From Plantago elongata (taxonomy: Eukaryota; Streptophyta; Magnoliopsida; Lamiales; Plantaginaceae): 24,784 nt of DNA. Positions 1 through 9,807 of the stretch are shown here, one piece after another; the first letter of the stretch is position 1, and each line of letters opens with the position of its first letter. The notes beneath the pieces were generated by a model that was not told where the DNA came from, made no database searches, and saw nothing but the letters and a program-made list of their open reading frames with translations. The stretch is taken from the NCBI GenBank assembly GCA_036897095.1, contig JAYMSP010002352.1, forward strand, positions 1 through 24,784, in the 5' to 3' direction. Both the position numbers and the translations under genes were made by a program.

Positions 1-429
1 GCACCATCATACTTCACGTACACATTAATTTAAACAAATTTAGCATACTTCACATATATGATTATACTCCAAAATCAAACCAACGTATACAAATATCAAT
101 TTAAGCAAATGTAGCTACTATACACTTCACAAATACATCAATTGCACATCTCAAACTAACTACATTCTCAAACACTTCAAAATCTAAAAAATTCCCAAAA
201 TTGAAATAGTAAGGGTTTTGCTAAATACCTCGATTCCGAATTAAATAGCGAAAGAAACTTGAAATTGATCGGACAAAATGAATCCCCGTCTCACGAGCTT
301 CGCAAAGACACCAAGTTTGTCCGAAACCGTCCAACGTAGCCGGAATACCCAAATGTGGAACAAAAAATCGAAGAGAGGAGAAGAAGAAGAGGAGGAGGAG
401 AAATGAAGAAATTGCTCGCTGCATTGGTA

Positions 430-678
430 TATTCGCCATTTAGCGACGGATAAATTTATCCGTCGCCAGAGCATTTGTTTTTTAAAAAACTCTCCCGGTC
501 AAATAATTTAGCGACGGATAAATATTTCATTGCTAAATTACGACGGAATATATTATCCGTCGTTAAACTAATGATGGATAATATATTCCGTCGCTAGATT
601 TTAGCGATTCGTCGCTAAATAGCGACGGTTTCTATTCGTGGCTATTTTGCGTCGCTATTCTTCAGCATTCTTGTAGTG
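430..678. mobile_element. Terminus of a CACTA (En/Spm-like) DNA transposon
   Basis: The last bases, TTCTTGTAGTG at 668-678, are the reverse complement of the CACTACAAGAA terminus typical of plant CACTA elements. Inside this end lies a dense set of subterminal repeats built on GCGACGGATAA and its complement. These include a perfect 24-bp palindrome at 443-466 and a longer inverted pair at about 540-595, the arrangement used for transposase binding in this superfamily. The other terminus is not in the window, so the element runs off the left edge and bases 1-429 are probably internal to it. No transposase coding sequence is visible. Two overlapping short minus-strand ORFs at about 221-474 show no recognisable domain. 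Confidence 0.82.
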
Positions 679-1800
679 ACCATATCGCAGTTCCAGCCTC
701 TTTTGGATCGTATCCTTGGTCGTATTCTGCATTGGTTGACGAGATTACTTAGTTATGTAGGTAGAGAACAATTGATCAAGAGCGTTATTACTTCCATCAC
801 ATCGTATTGGCTCTAGGTCTTCCCCTTCCCAAAAGCGGTATTAGATCATATCCAGCGCATATGTAGGAGCTTCTTATTGAGTGGTAAGGATGTAAATTAC
901 CACAATTCACTTATCTGTTGGAAATAAATTTGTGCACCTAGGTGCTGTGTGGGGGATTGAACATTATTGACTTGCAGATTTGGAACCTGGCTCTTATTTC
1001 TAAACTCCTGTGAAAAATCCAAACAAAAGCGGATTCGTTATAGGTTCGCTCGATTCACAACTACTATATAAAAAATCAGGATGTTGAAGATTGGGAGGTG
1101 CCTAGGAGCTGCTCTTCGATCTTCAAGGCGATATGCAAGTTTCAAAGAGCACCCCACACCACCGTTGCTTGGGTGATATTGTTATCCGGAATCAAGCTCG
1201 CCCAAAGGCTATTTTCATTCTCTAGTTAGCATTGCATAAAAGATTTGCGACAAAGGATAGACTTGCTTTTTTTTGCTGTGATTTCGAATGGGGTTTGTAG
1301 CTTATGCCCGGGCCAGGAGTCGATCGACCACTTGTTTTTCCAATGCCCTGTAACGTATGAAATATTTCGAGCTGGATTGACATGGTTGCGGATTCAACAC
1401 CGTGCGGATCACGACATGGGAGCAGCTGATCACTTGGCTAAGGCGACGAGCACGCGGGGAAGGATGGGAAGCCTGCTGTAGTTCGCGCCCTGCTAGCCGA
1501 AACTGTCTGTCATATCTGGCAGGTGCGAAATGAGAAGATTTTCAAAGATAAAGCTCCGAATGTGCAGGAAACCACTAGGTCGATTATCCATATCACAACT
1601 TTACAATGCCGCACCAGGAGAGCTGCGGAAGAGATACATGCACTTGTGTAGATTAGCTTAGATCCCTCTCGATTTATTTTGTCATGTTGCTTTCTATTAG
1701 TCATTTTTTGAGTTTTGAGCCTGGACGTCGCTCGCCGACCCTAAAATGTAAGTACTCTATTTTTAATTTCAATAAGAAATGTTCTTACGTTTTTCAAATA
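679..1800 (+). pseudogene. Decayed non-LTR retrotransposon (LINE) reverse transcriptase, C-terminal part
   Basis: Conceptual translation across frames gives blocks typical of the C-terminal end of plant LINE reverse transcriptases. An early block reads REQLIKSVITSITSYWL, followed after a stop by PKAVLDHIQRICRSFLLSG. After a frameshift near 950 comes GGLNIIDLQIWNLALISKLL. At 1296-1346 there is a zinc-binding segment with Cys-x2-Cys-x7-His-x4-Cys spacing, matching the zf-RVT domain. At least three in-frame stops and one or more frameshifts show it is dead. The fragment fades into an AT-rich tail near 1740-1800. Its left end meets the CACTA terminus exactly, so the CACTA element probably inserted into it and the rest of the LINE lies beyond the window. 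Confidence 0.8.
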
Positions 1801-2007
1801 AACTAAACATTAAAAAAATACAACATTTACTAATAAAATCGTCCTAATTATATCCTCCCCAAAACGTCCACGACATTGACCGGTACCTATCTCGTGATCC
1901 AGCCCAAGTTGTGAGCTTGGGTGAAAAGAAAACCCCCATATTCTTGTCTCTACCAATTGGAAAGAGCAATCCAGGTCGTCCAATCGTCACATAATATTAA
2001 CGCAGAG

Positions 2008-2535
<528 letters not shown>

Positions 2536-3316
2536 TTTCTGTAGGGGAATTAGGTTATCGTATATTGGGGCTTAGATTTGTTTAGGGCTTGTCTGTTTAG
2601 AATTGTGTTGAATTTCGATTGATGGTTATTTCGTTTATGAATGTTAAATTTCGAATTAGTTCGACTGTCATTGCTTATTTTCCGAATTCTTTGTTTGATT
2701 GTGTATCATATGAATTCGACTACGGCGTTTAGAGTTTGATTGTAAGAAAATTGCCATCGATTTTGAAAGAAATTATTAGTCAAAACATGAGTTTCCGGTG
2801 TTGAAAAGATTCATGGTATCTCTACTTCTCTAGCATTCTAGATTTCAAGCTCAATAGATGTCCTTTGAATTGCTTTATAGCTCAAGATTTATATCGCATT
2901 CTGCTTCCATTGTCTTGAGAAATGTATTTTGGGGCTAAAATTTTAGTCCAGTATTTAGATGACTAGTATTCCATGCGTTACGCACCCGCTGACTATGCAG
3001 TCCAGCTCATGATTTAGGGAATGAGATACTCATTTAGAGCAACCCAATTCATGAACTAAATTGTAGTTTGGTTCATAATCTTGTTCATGAAATTGTGATG
3101 TGTAAACACATTTCATTTATTGTTTGTTATTCATAAACCAATTTTAGATATATTTTTCTACAAATAATTACAATAAACTTTTAAAATCTTCTTAAATTTT
3201 ATTGATGCAATGAAAAACATACTACAAATTAGTAATATACTTCATACAAATTAATAATTTTTTAATATTTAGTAAATTTAAAATTAAAAATAAAATTATT
3301 GATTAAAACAAGGAAA
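2536..3316 (+). other. H4 3' UTR and AT-rich intergenic DNA
   Basis: The first 150 or so bases are T-rich and probably form the H4 3' UTR. I saw no canonical AATAAA placed to mark the end. From about 2940 the stretch becomes AT-rich intergenic sequence with Met- and stop-rich reading frames and no recognisable gene. At 3040-3140 there is short TTCATGAA-type repetition reminiscent of sequence near 5570 and 5715. Confidence 0.5.
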
Positions 3317-4442
3317 AATTACACTGCAGGATGCCTATGTTGCATATGGATCTTCCAAGATCAACAATTACATCTAAGTCTATAGATTCGAATTTTGCAT
3401 TGACCATCTTAATTCACTATTCATTAGGGGGACAATCCAAATATGGACTTAGCCAATTCAATATTCACTCTTTTTGCATCGTCTTCTTCATTTGACTTTT
3501 TCCACCACCACCGTCATTACCGTCTTCCATCACCACCGCAGGCCACGACTCTGTCGGCCACCTCCAATCGACACCATTGCTGCCCTATCACACCATGAAT
3601 CCACCTTCTCTGCTCATTGCCCCACCACCTATGTCTCTTGCCGCCATCACCAATCCTCTCCTCCACCGCTGTCAACATCACCTATGTCTCTCGCCGCCAT
3701 CAGCAATCCTCTCCGCCACCGCTGTCAACACCACATATGTCTCTCGCCGCCACCACCATTCCCGACCACTAGCATCCTCCACACTCCGTCAATCACTTCC
3801 ACGAATTAAGGCGACCGGACCTCTCTTCCCGCAAGAGCAGGATTCCGGCCGAACTTCACCGCCATCGATCCCTGTTCTTCGCCCATCACCACCGCCATCG
3901 ATGCCGGTGTGGCTGCCACGTTGTTCCGGTAAGAATTCCGGCTACCCAACCGATCAAATCTCAACCCGTAAAGTCGTAGATCAGATAGAAATAGGCAGAG
4001 AGTGGAGAGTGAGTGAGGCGGTGGTGACGGGCGCACATCAGAGAGTGAGAGAGGCGGTGGTGATGGGCGGAGAGCGGGTAGAGAGTGGTATAGCGGATTG
4101 GAGGTGGTGGTCATGGGCGGAGGTGTGGCGGATTAGAGGCATAATGGCGGATTAGAGGTGGTGGTGCGGTGGATCGGAGTTGTGGAAGTGGTGTGGAGGA
4201 GGTGGAATGAGGTACAAGGAAGAAGAAGAGCATTGATGGCTACTGTGGGTCTGTGTGGCCAAATGCAAAAACTGAAATTCAAACAGGGGCATAAATGACT
4301 TTTTGGGGCTTAAGTTCGCTGAAAGTCAAATTTCTGGACCTGGATGTAATTGATTTTTATCGACTAGTACTTATATGTAATTGTTGATCTGGGTGGTAGC
4401 CATATGCAACTTTTAAATTTAACATGAGGTGCAGATGTAATT
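3317..4442. mobile_element. Non-autonomous DNA transposon-like element with imperfect terminal inverted repeats
   Basis: The two ends are inverted copies. GTTGCATATGG at 3339-3349 matches CCATATGCAAC at 4400-4410. AGATCAACAATTACAT at 3358-3373 is matched perfectly by the complement at 4375-4390. The outer AATTACA starts pair as well, giving imperfect arms of about 60-75 bases. No clear target-site duplication is visible, so the superfamily is uncertain; a Mutator-like element is my best guess. The interior is CCACC/GGTGG-rich and holds a 53-bp minisatellite. The ORFs that cross it (3474-3809, 3577-4155 and a minus-strand one at 3806-4114) are low-complexity Ser/Pro/His-rich products of that composition and I do not regard them as genes. 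Confidence 0.65.
3629..3760 (+). repeat. 53-bp tandem repeat, about 2.5 copies
   Basis: ATGTCTCT recurs at 3631, 3684 and 3737, an exact 53-base period. The units share GCCGCCATCA, AATCCTCTCC and CACCGCTGTCAACA segments with a few substitutions. The repeat sits inside the inverted-repeat element at 3317-4442. Confidence 0.85.
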
Positions 4443-4536
4443 GCCACTAAAATAAATATCTGTCAATTGATACAAAGCATCATCACATGATCAAATTTCT
4501 ACATATTTCGTTAACAGTTTTTTTTATAACATGATG

Positions 4537-5125
4537 CTCGTTTCGTCATGATTATATTAAACTTGTTAATTAATGATAAATGATGCATTAGTAGTAATAT
4601 GATGCTTGTTTCGTATTTGATACTTGTATTATATGGTGCTTGTAATGTAACGTTAAATAATGTTTGCAGTATTAATACGATGCTTATTTCATATTGGATG
4701 ATGCTTATAATATAATGTTAAATGATGTTTGCTAATACGATACTTTTTTTTATTAATTAACATGAAATATAGCATTACAATTACAATTGTTGAACAAGAC
4801 GAAATGCAAATCACCACAAATCTCTATTCAGAGAATATAATCACCCATTTCGGGGAATCGAACCCGTGACCACATGGTTACGGGGTGTCTCAGCTTGCCA
4901 CTCGGCTACAAACGCTTTGACAAGATGTTTGCTAATACGATGCTTGTTTCACATTGAATGGTGCTTGTAATATAATGTTAAATGATGTTTGTTAATAGAT
5001 GGTTGTTTTATACTGATGCTTGTAATTTAATGTTAAATGATGCTGCATTTATATCTTAAAGAGATTATGATAAACGTTAAAGTTAAAATTAAATGATGCT
5101 TAGATTATTTTGATGATGCTTGTCT
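4537..5125 (+). repeat. Degenerate AT-rich tandem repeat tract
   Basis: Variants of GATGCTTGTTTCATATTG, GCTTGTAATATAATGTTAAA and TGATGTTTGCTAATACGA recur in the same order several times, implying a decayed unit of roughly 75-85 bases. The tract is interrupted by the SINE at 4742-4923. Joining the flanks of the SINE restores the repeat phase. No coding potential is seen. Confidence 0.7.
4742..4923 (-). mobile_element. tRNA-derived SINE
   Basis: On the minus strand the element opens with a tRNA-like head. The A box TAGCCGAGTGG lies at 4908-4898 and the B box GGTTCGATTCC at 4864-4854, the internal Pol III promoter arrangement. A tRNA-unrelated body of about 100 bases follows, then an A-rich tail, seen on the plus strand as eight T at 4744-4751. 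It is flanked by a perfect 18-base direct repeat, GATGTTTGCTAATACGAT at 4724-4741 and 4924-4941, the size expected for LINE-driven target duplication. The host tract is itself repetitive, so part of this match could predate insertion. The repeat ends exactly at the tail, which supports a true duplication. The head does not fold as a complete functional tRNA. Confidence 0.82.
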
Positions 5126-5510
5126 AATCTTACTCTATTCTAACATAATCAAATTTAAACAAAATCTAATTAGATAATTGTAGATAAATTTTGATTATTT
5201 CATATACTATATTTAGTATTTAATTAGAGAGTATATTTAAAATTAAATTATAAACATTAATTTGTAGGAAGTTTTTTTATACCACTAAAGTGTAGGAAAG
5301 ATTTAGGGTTGACACTATTTTGTAATTCTTTCATTTTTCTATTATTTTATTCCAAATAGATTTAAGAATTCTTAAGTTCAATTTATAATATAAAATACAT
5401 AATTTATACGATGAAAATTTACCGAATACTTCTTTGAACGACAAAACTATAGCACATCATTAAATGAAGTGGGGCCTTATCCAATTCACACTGATTTATT
5501 CAATTTGTAG

Positions 5511-5533
5511 TTTTGCTCACTATGTGAGCAAAA
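5511..5533. repeat. Perfect short palindrome (10-bp arms, 3-base loop)
   Basis: TTTTGCTCAC at 5511-5520 is followed by TAT and then GTGAGCAAAA at 5524-5533. Outside the perfect core, TTGT and ACAA continue the symmetry with a small mismatch. It may be the centre of a decayed foldback element next to the 145-bp duplication. Confidence 0.8.
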
Positions 5534-5541
5534 TCACAAAT

Positions 5542-5831
5542 AAAAACAGGTTTGTATTTATTTTGATGTTCATGAATCATTTTTTGTTCTCAATTAAATG
5601 CAATACAAATCATATTTTATTAATCTTGGTGTTCATAAGATTTTTGGTTTATGAATAAGACTGCTTTTAGAATCGTCTAATTGCAGAAAAACAGGTTTGT
5701 CTTTATTTTGATGTTCATGAATCATTTTTTGTTCTTAGTTAAATGCAATATAAATTATATTTTATTAATTTTGGTGTTCATAAGATTTTTGGTTTATGAA
5801 TAAGACTGCTCTTAGAATCGTCTAATTGCAG
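5542..5831 (+). repeat. 145-bp tandem duplication
   Basis: Copy 1 (5542-5686) and copy 2 (5687-5831) have the same length and start AAAAACAGGTTTGT or AAAACAGGTTTGT. Both end with AGAATCGTCTAATTGCAG. They differ at only a handful of positions, so the duplication is fairly recent. It ends about 300 bases upstream of the SF3B5 start codon and so forms part of the upstream region of that gene. Confidence 0.9.
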
Positions 5832-6005
5832 TTGTTATGAGCGAATCTTTACTTTGGTAGAATTTTAATCCGGCAAATCAGCTCGGCTAAGTGTAGCTAG
5901 TGGGAGTTAACTCCAGCAAATCTGGCACGGGAAAGAAATGTAGAACTCTGTGTGGTATAATATGTAAATACATCAAACTTTGAGCTGCATGTGTAAATTT
6001 TCCAT

Positions 6006-6012
6006 TATAAAA
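6006..6012 (+). promoter_or_regulatory. TATA box of the SF3B5 gene
   Basis: TATAAAA lies about 120 bases upstream of the start codon, allowing a leader of roughly 90 bases. No ATG precedes the annotated start within that predicted leader. Confidence 0.55.
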
Positions 6013-6130
6013 CGAAGACCCAAAAATTGGAATCATTCAAATCACCGCCTCTAAATTCTCGACACACAAGCCGGTATAAATTTACTTATTTACCATTCAA
6101 AGCGGCTCCTTCACTCTCAAATTCATCAAG

Positions 6131-6394
6131 ATGCAGGCTAGCGACAGGTTCAACATCAACTCACAGCTCGAGCACTTGCAGGCCAAGTATGTCGGTACGG
6201 GCCATGCTGACTTGACCCGATTCGAATGGGCTGTCAACACCCATCGCGATAGCTACGCTTCTTACGTTGGCCATTATCCGGTTTTGTCATACTTTGCTCT
6301 TGCCGAGAACGAGTCAATTGGGAGAGAGCGCTACAACTTTATGCAGAAGATGCTTTTGCCCTGTGGTCTTCCTCCCGAGAGAGAAGACGAGTGA
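6131..6394 (+). CDS. SF3B5: Splicing factor 3B subunit 5 (SF3b10)
   Basis: This ORF encodes the whole 87-residue SF3b10 protein, close to the 86 residues typical of the family. It is the smallest common subunit of the SF3b complex of the U2 snRNP, which clamps the branch-site helix during pre-mRNA splicing in the nucleus. Family features in view are DRFNINSQLEHLQAKYVGTG near the N-terminus, the central HRDSYASYVGHYPVLSYFA, and the ENESIGRERYNFMQKMLLPC segment. The acidic C-terminus PEREDE follows. There is no intron in the CDS. The chosen ATG gives the usual MQASDRFN start and no upstream in-frame extension is plausible. The sequence looks intact and functional. A 145-bp duplication lies just upstream, and the T-rich stretch after the stop is probably its 3' UTR. 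Confidence 0.97.
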   Translation: MQASDRFNINSQLEHLQAKYVGTGHADLTRFEWAVNTHRDSYASYVGHYPVLSYFALAENESIGRERYNFMQKMLLPCGLPPEREDE

Positions 6395-8560
6395 ACCAGC
6401 TGATTTTAGGGTTTGCTTCTGTAAAATCAATTTGGGATTTCAGCTTTCGCTTATGCATTAGCTACTTTGTTTCAGCAATTTACGCTTGGAGACACTTCTA
6501 TTTTATATCTAAGCTTTCAATTTCTTCATCCCCGTAAACTTGAGATTTTGCTACTTTAATGCTTGCTTATTTATGTATCAGTCTTGCATTTTCTTCTACT
6601 GGTACAATTTTATCTACTTGTCTTCCATTTTGCTTGCTAATATTGACCATGATTTGTTAAATAGTAGTAACAGTTAATTATCGCAATAGCTATTGGAATT
6701 CATAATGCCTTACCGGCATCTGATTTATTGTTGATACGGGGTGTTGATGTATATGGATCTTAAGCTTATCATGAATGATCAGTGGGTCATTTGCTTCTTG
6801 TTGGGAATGTTCATGTTTTGCCTGGCATCTCTTGGTGACTCATTTTAATCATTTCTGCATACGAATGACTGTGCTTGTAATATTGTTTCCAATTTTGATG
6901 ATTAGATGTTAATGTGGACACTTGAGATTCCAATACAAATTCCTTGTTTATTGATATCTTGCTTTGTAGTACAAATCTAGGATGCTAATTAGTGCTGGGT
7001 TGTGTTTTCCTGTTTGTTTTCTTAATCACACATCACCGTTTCATTTCAGTTATCTATGTTAATGTGCATAGTTGTTTGCGTGAATATTTTTTCTGCCTTT
7101 ACTGACTGCCAAATACTTTGGTGGATTCTTTGTCATCTATAAATTGGAATAAGTTAGGAATTATATATGAACCTTGGTAATGTGAAAACTGTCCATGTTG
7201 GTTCTTTGACTGAACTCCCAGTCTTCTTCCTTATTAAAGAGACCAAGAAATGGAGCGTTGCTGTTGTGGTGAAACTTAAAGGCAACATATGTTGTAGATG
7301 CGCTTTAAGGTAATGACAATGTGTTGTTAGGATTCAGGTTATCTTTTGTTGTCATTAGTTATGTCAAAGAAGACTACATCTTATGCTATTGTATTTATGT
7401 TAAATGTCACATATTTCATTTGGGATTAGGTTATGAATGTTATCAAGGGCGAAGCACAATCTTCGAGATGTGAGGGAAACTCTGATGTAGGGTCCTATAG
7501 TTTCACGATGTTGTTTTGTTCACTGAACATGGTCCTTCTGGGCAAGAATCCTTTTGCTTCTGGTTGCTTTGTCGAATTAGTTATACTATAAGAGACTGCC
7601 TGTTTTTTTAATCTACTTGTAATCTGTTAAGTAGAGTTTAGTTCATTATGTGAATCAGTTAAAGCTCATTTTGGTGTTTTTGTCAGGAAATCTGTAATCC
7701 TTCTGGTTGTTATAGTGCATCTGTGCTGGTTTATGTCTTGGAATTTTAAATTGATCAAATTTTGGGACTGTTTGGCAATTGGCGTCAGGATTGCAGAATG
7801 GAGAAAGGGGTTTCTGAATTTTGATAACACCAGGTTGTATCTAATCTATATGGTCTGGGCTTCCTAGTAGTAGGAGAATGCAGTCTGCAAGTTTATTTAG
7901 GCAGTTACCTTGAGATTTTACATGACTCTGTTACTTTTTCAGAATGCACCTTATATTTCCTTTTCCAAAGCGCACCTTAAGTTTAAATAGACGCAGGCTG
8001 GCCGTGCTGCTCGTGATTGCAGCACCAGCAGTGTTTCCTTTGTCCAAAGAACTGCTAGAAGATCTATGTTACCATCCAGTGCCACTGAGAAATGTGGAGT
8101 CTTACCGGCATTTCTGAAAACTACCAAAGGGATGCATTATCTTGGCATTAGGGAATTTTAGAATGATTAAAACTTAGCTGGAAAATCTTACCTGAGCCCA
8201 CTTCATAACAAAATCAGTTGAAATACTGTTAGTTTGGCATATTTTTCAGGTAAGTAACAAGGATTAATTGTCCAAATTGTATAAGTTCTCTGGCCGTTTG
8301 AAAACTTCTGCAATAACTTGTTATACTACATTCTAAATATTTTCCCATGTTATTTCCATTTTTTGGACAACTTCATGGACCATCAATACCAGACCTCGCA
8401 GGAGTCTTCTGAATTCGCCATTGTCAGCCCCATAGCAAACAGTGATAGGCCCTTACCAACTAGGGTCCAAATAATTTGCAGTCCCCCATCCTGAACGGTG
8501 ATACCGTGATAGGCCCAAACCGGTACTATTTTCGTCAAAATTTTACCTTTTCAATTTGTT
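6395..8560. other. No gene recognised; T-rich downstream region
   Basis: The first several hundred bases probably hold the SF3B5 3' UTR. The rest is T-rich with the composition of plant introns or untranslated RNA, and no conserved coding block was found. One short ORF of 57 codons at 7944-8117 starts just after a TTTTTCAG that could be a splice acceptor. Its product, rich in Leu and Val, is not recognised. At 8420-8520 GTGATAGGCCC occurs twice without an evident meaning. Confidence 0.45.
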
Positions 8561-8589
8561 TTTATATGTTATATCTAAACCTCACAAGA

Positions 8590-8860
8590 TTTAAGTTTTC
8601 AATCTCGTATACAGTAAAAACTTAATGAATGACTACTCTATAAAGGAATAAATTTTCTATAGTCATAAAAATTTCTGGTCCCAACTAGAACCAAGTATAA
8701 ATAAGAATAAATTTCACATTATCATATTCCATTATTTTCTTCGGTCCCGTCTAAAGTAATATACTTCCCTATAGTAATAAATGACATAATATTTAATAAT
8801 ATTCATTTATATATATAATTTTTATTATAAAATTTATGATGTAAAATACTTATCTAAAGT
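8590..8860. repeat. Possible decayed foldback or MITE-type repeat
   Basis: The stretch contains CTATAAAGGAATAAA, TTTCTGGTCCCAACT, TTCTTCGGTCCCGTCT and CCCTATAGTAATAAAT. This style of TATAG/TAATAA repetition around GGTCCC resembles small dispersed elements in eudicot genomes. I could not define ends or a target duplication, so this is a weak call based on pattern only. Confidence 0.25.
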
Positions 8861-9642
8861 TGTTTTGAAATTTTTGAGTGGTAAACTGATCTTTTAGCTT
8901 TCGTGTATATAGCAATTCATCTATATATGAAATTTTGTTGTTGGAAAAAAAACATTTCTGCCAAACATGTTCCTCGAGTTTGGCTCGTGGTCTGCTCTTG
9001 TATGCTATGTTTGCCTTCTCTTGCCAACCAATGTTTGACAAACAAGAGTAACATAAGTTCCGCCAATATGGCTAATTTCTTTAATTGGATATTTTTGGGT
9101 ATACTCACCCGTTCTTTCTTGGTTATCCTGATCATGCGATGGAGGATGTATAAGGGTTTCGTCTCGTCCATGATGACCTACTGTTCATAAGCTCACTCAA
9201 CTATTTCAGTTTTTTCATTTGAATTGCACAAAAATAGCAAAACCCTGCCAGAAACTGCACTCTAAAGCAAGTTCATAATTATGCATATCAGTTTAAAACA
9301 TATGCTAGCTATCAGTACCATTTCATCTTTAACCTTGAAATCATAATGCCACCACATAAACAATCTAACGTGCAGGAGTTGGATCAGTAGTGGGCTTTTG
9401 ATGCGTGTGTTAGTTGACAAATGATTGACACTTGCGAAAGCACCAATTGGATAAGCAAAAGAAAAAGAAAAGATTGAAAAAGAGAACCTAGAAATAACAA
9501 TCAAAACAAGACATATCAGAAAGCTTTGGAGGATTATCAAAACCATGATTTAATTTTGTTGTCTATGGCAGTACGGTGCCCTATTGTTCTGGGTCATGCT
9601 AATTTATGTATATAAATTTCATTTTTTTCAATTATAACAGAT
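8861..9642. other. No gene recognised
   Basis: Overlapping ORFs of 63-95 codons occur on both strands at 8850-9190 and a 94-codon one on the minus strand at 9262-9546. None shows a recognisable domain, and they begin with alternative start codons or overlap each other, so I treat them as chance. Confidence 0.5.
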
Positions 9643-9807
9643 TAAGAGGCTGATTGTCATAGCATTTAAATCGCTCCATTTGGCTCGATGAACAGTAATT
9701 TGGCCTAAAATACACTTCAAATACTCCATTTCAATTCCATTCCAAACACAATTTCACCAAAATCTCATTCAAATGACGATTTGAGTGCCATGTCAATCAG
9801 CCCCTAA
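9643..9807. mobile_element. Tourist-like (PIF/Harbinger) MITE
   Basis: GAGGCTGATTGTCATAGCA at 9646 matches the complement of the right end, GGGGCTGATTGACATGGCA, and the match continues to AAATCG. The arms are about 28 bases with four or five mismatches. A TAA triplet flanks the element on both sides (9643-9645 and 9805-9807), as expected for PIF/Harbinger elements. The element itself is 159 bp and has no coding potential. Confidence 0.82.

Noticed and set aside
3577-4155. 192-codon ORF, with overlapping ORFs on both strands
   Set aside because: It is a low-complexity product of a CCACC/GGTGG-rich, tandemly repeated interior of a transposon-like element, with no domain and no supporting signals.
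4840-4915. tRNA gene on the minus strand
   Set aside because: A and B boxes are present but stems for acceptor and anticodon arms do not form, and the A tail plus long direct repeats show a SINE.
5030-5052. TGATGCTGCAT, which matches the 3' part of miR172
   Set aside because: It is part of the degenerate GATGCTTG repeat tract, the 5' half does not match, and there is no paired arm nearby.
8850-9190. Overlapping ORFs on both strands
   Set aside because: No recognisable domain; starts conflict and codon content is that of AT-rich noncoding DNA.
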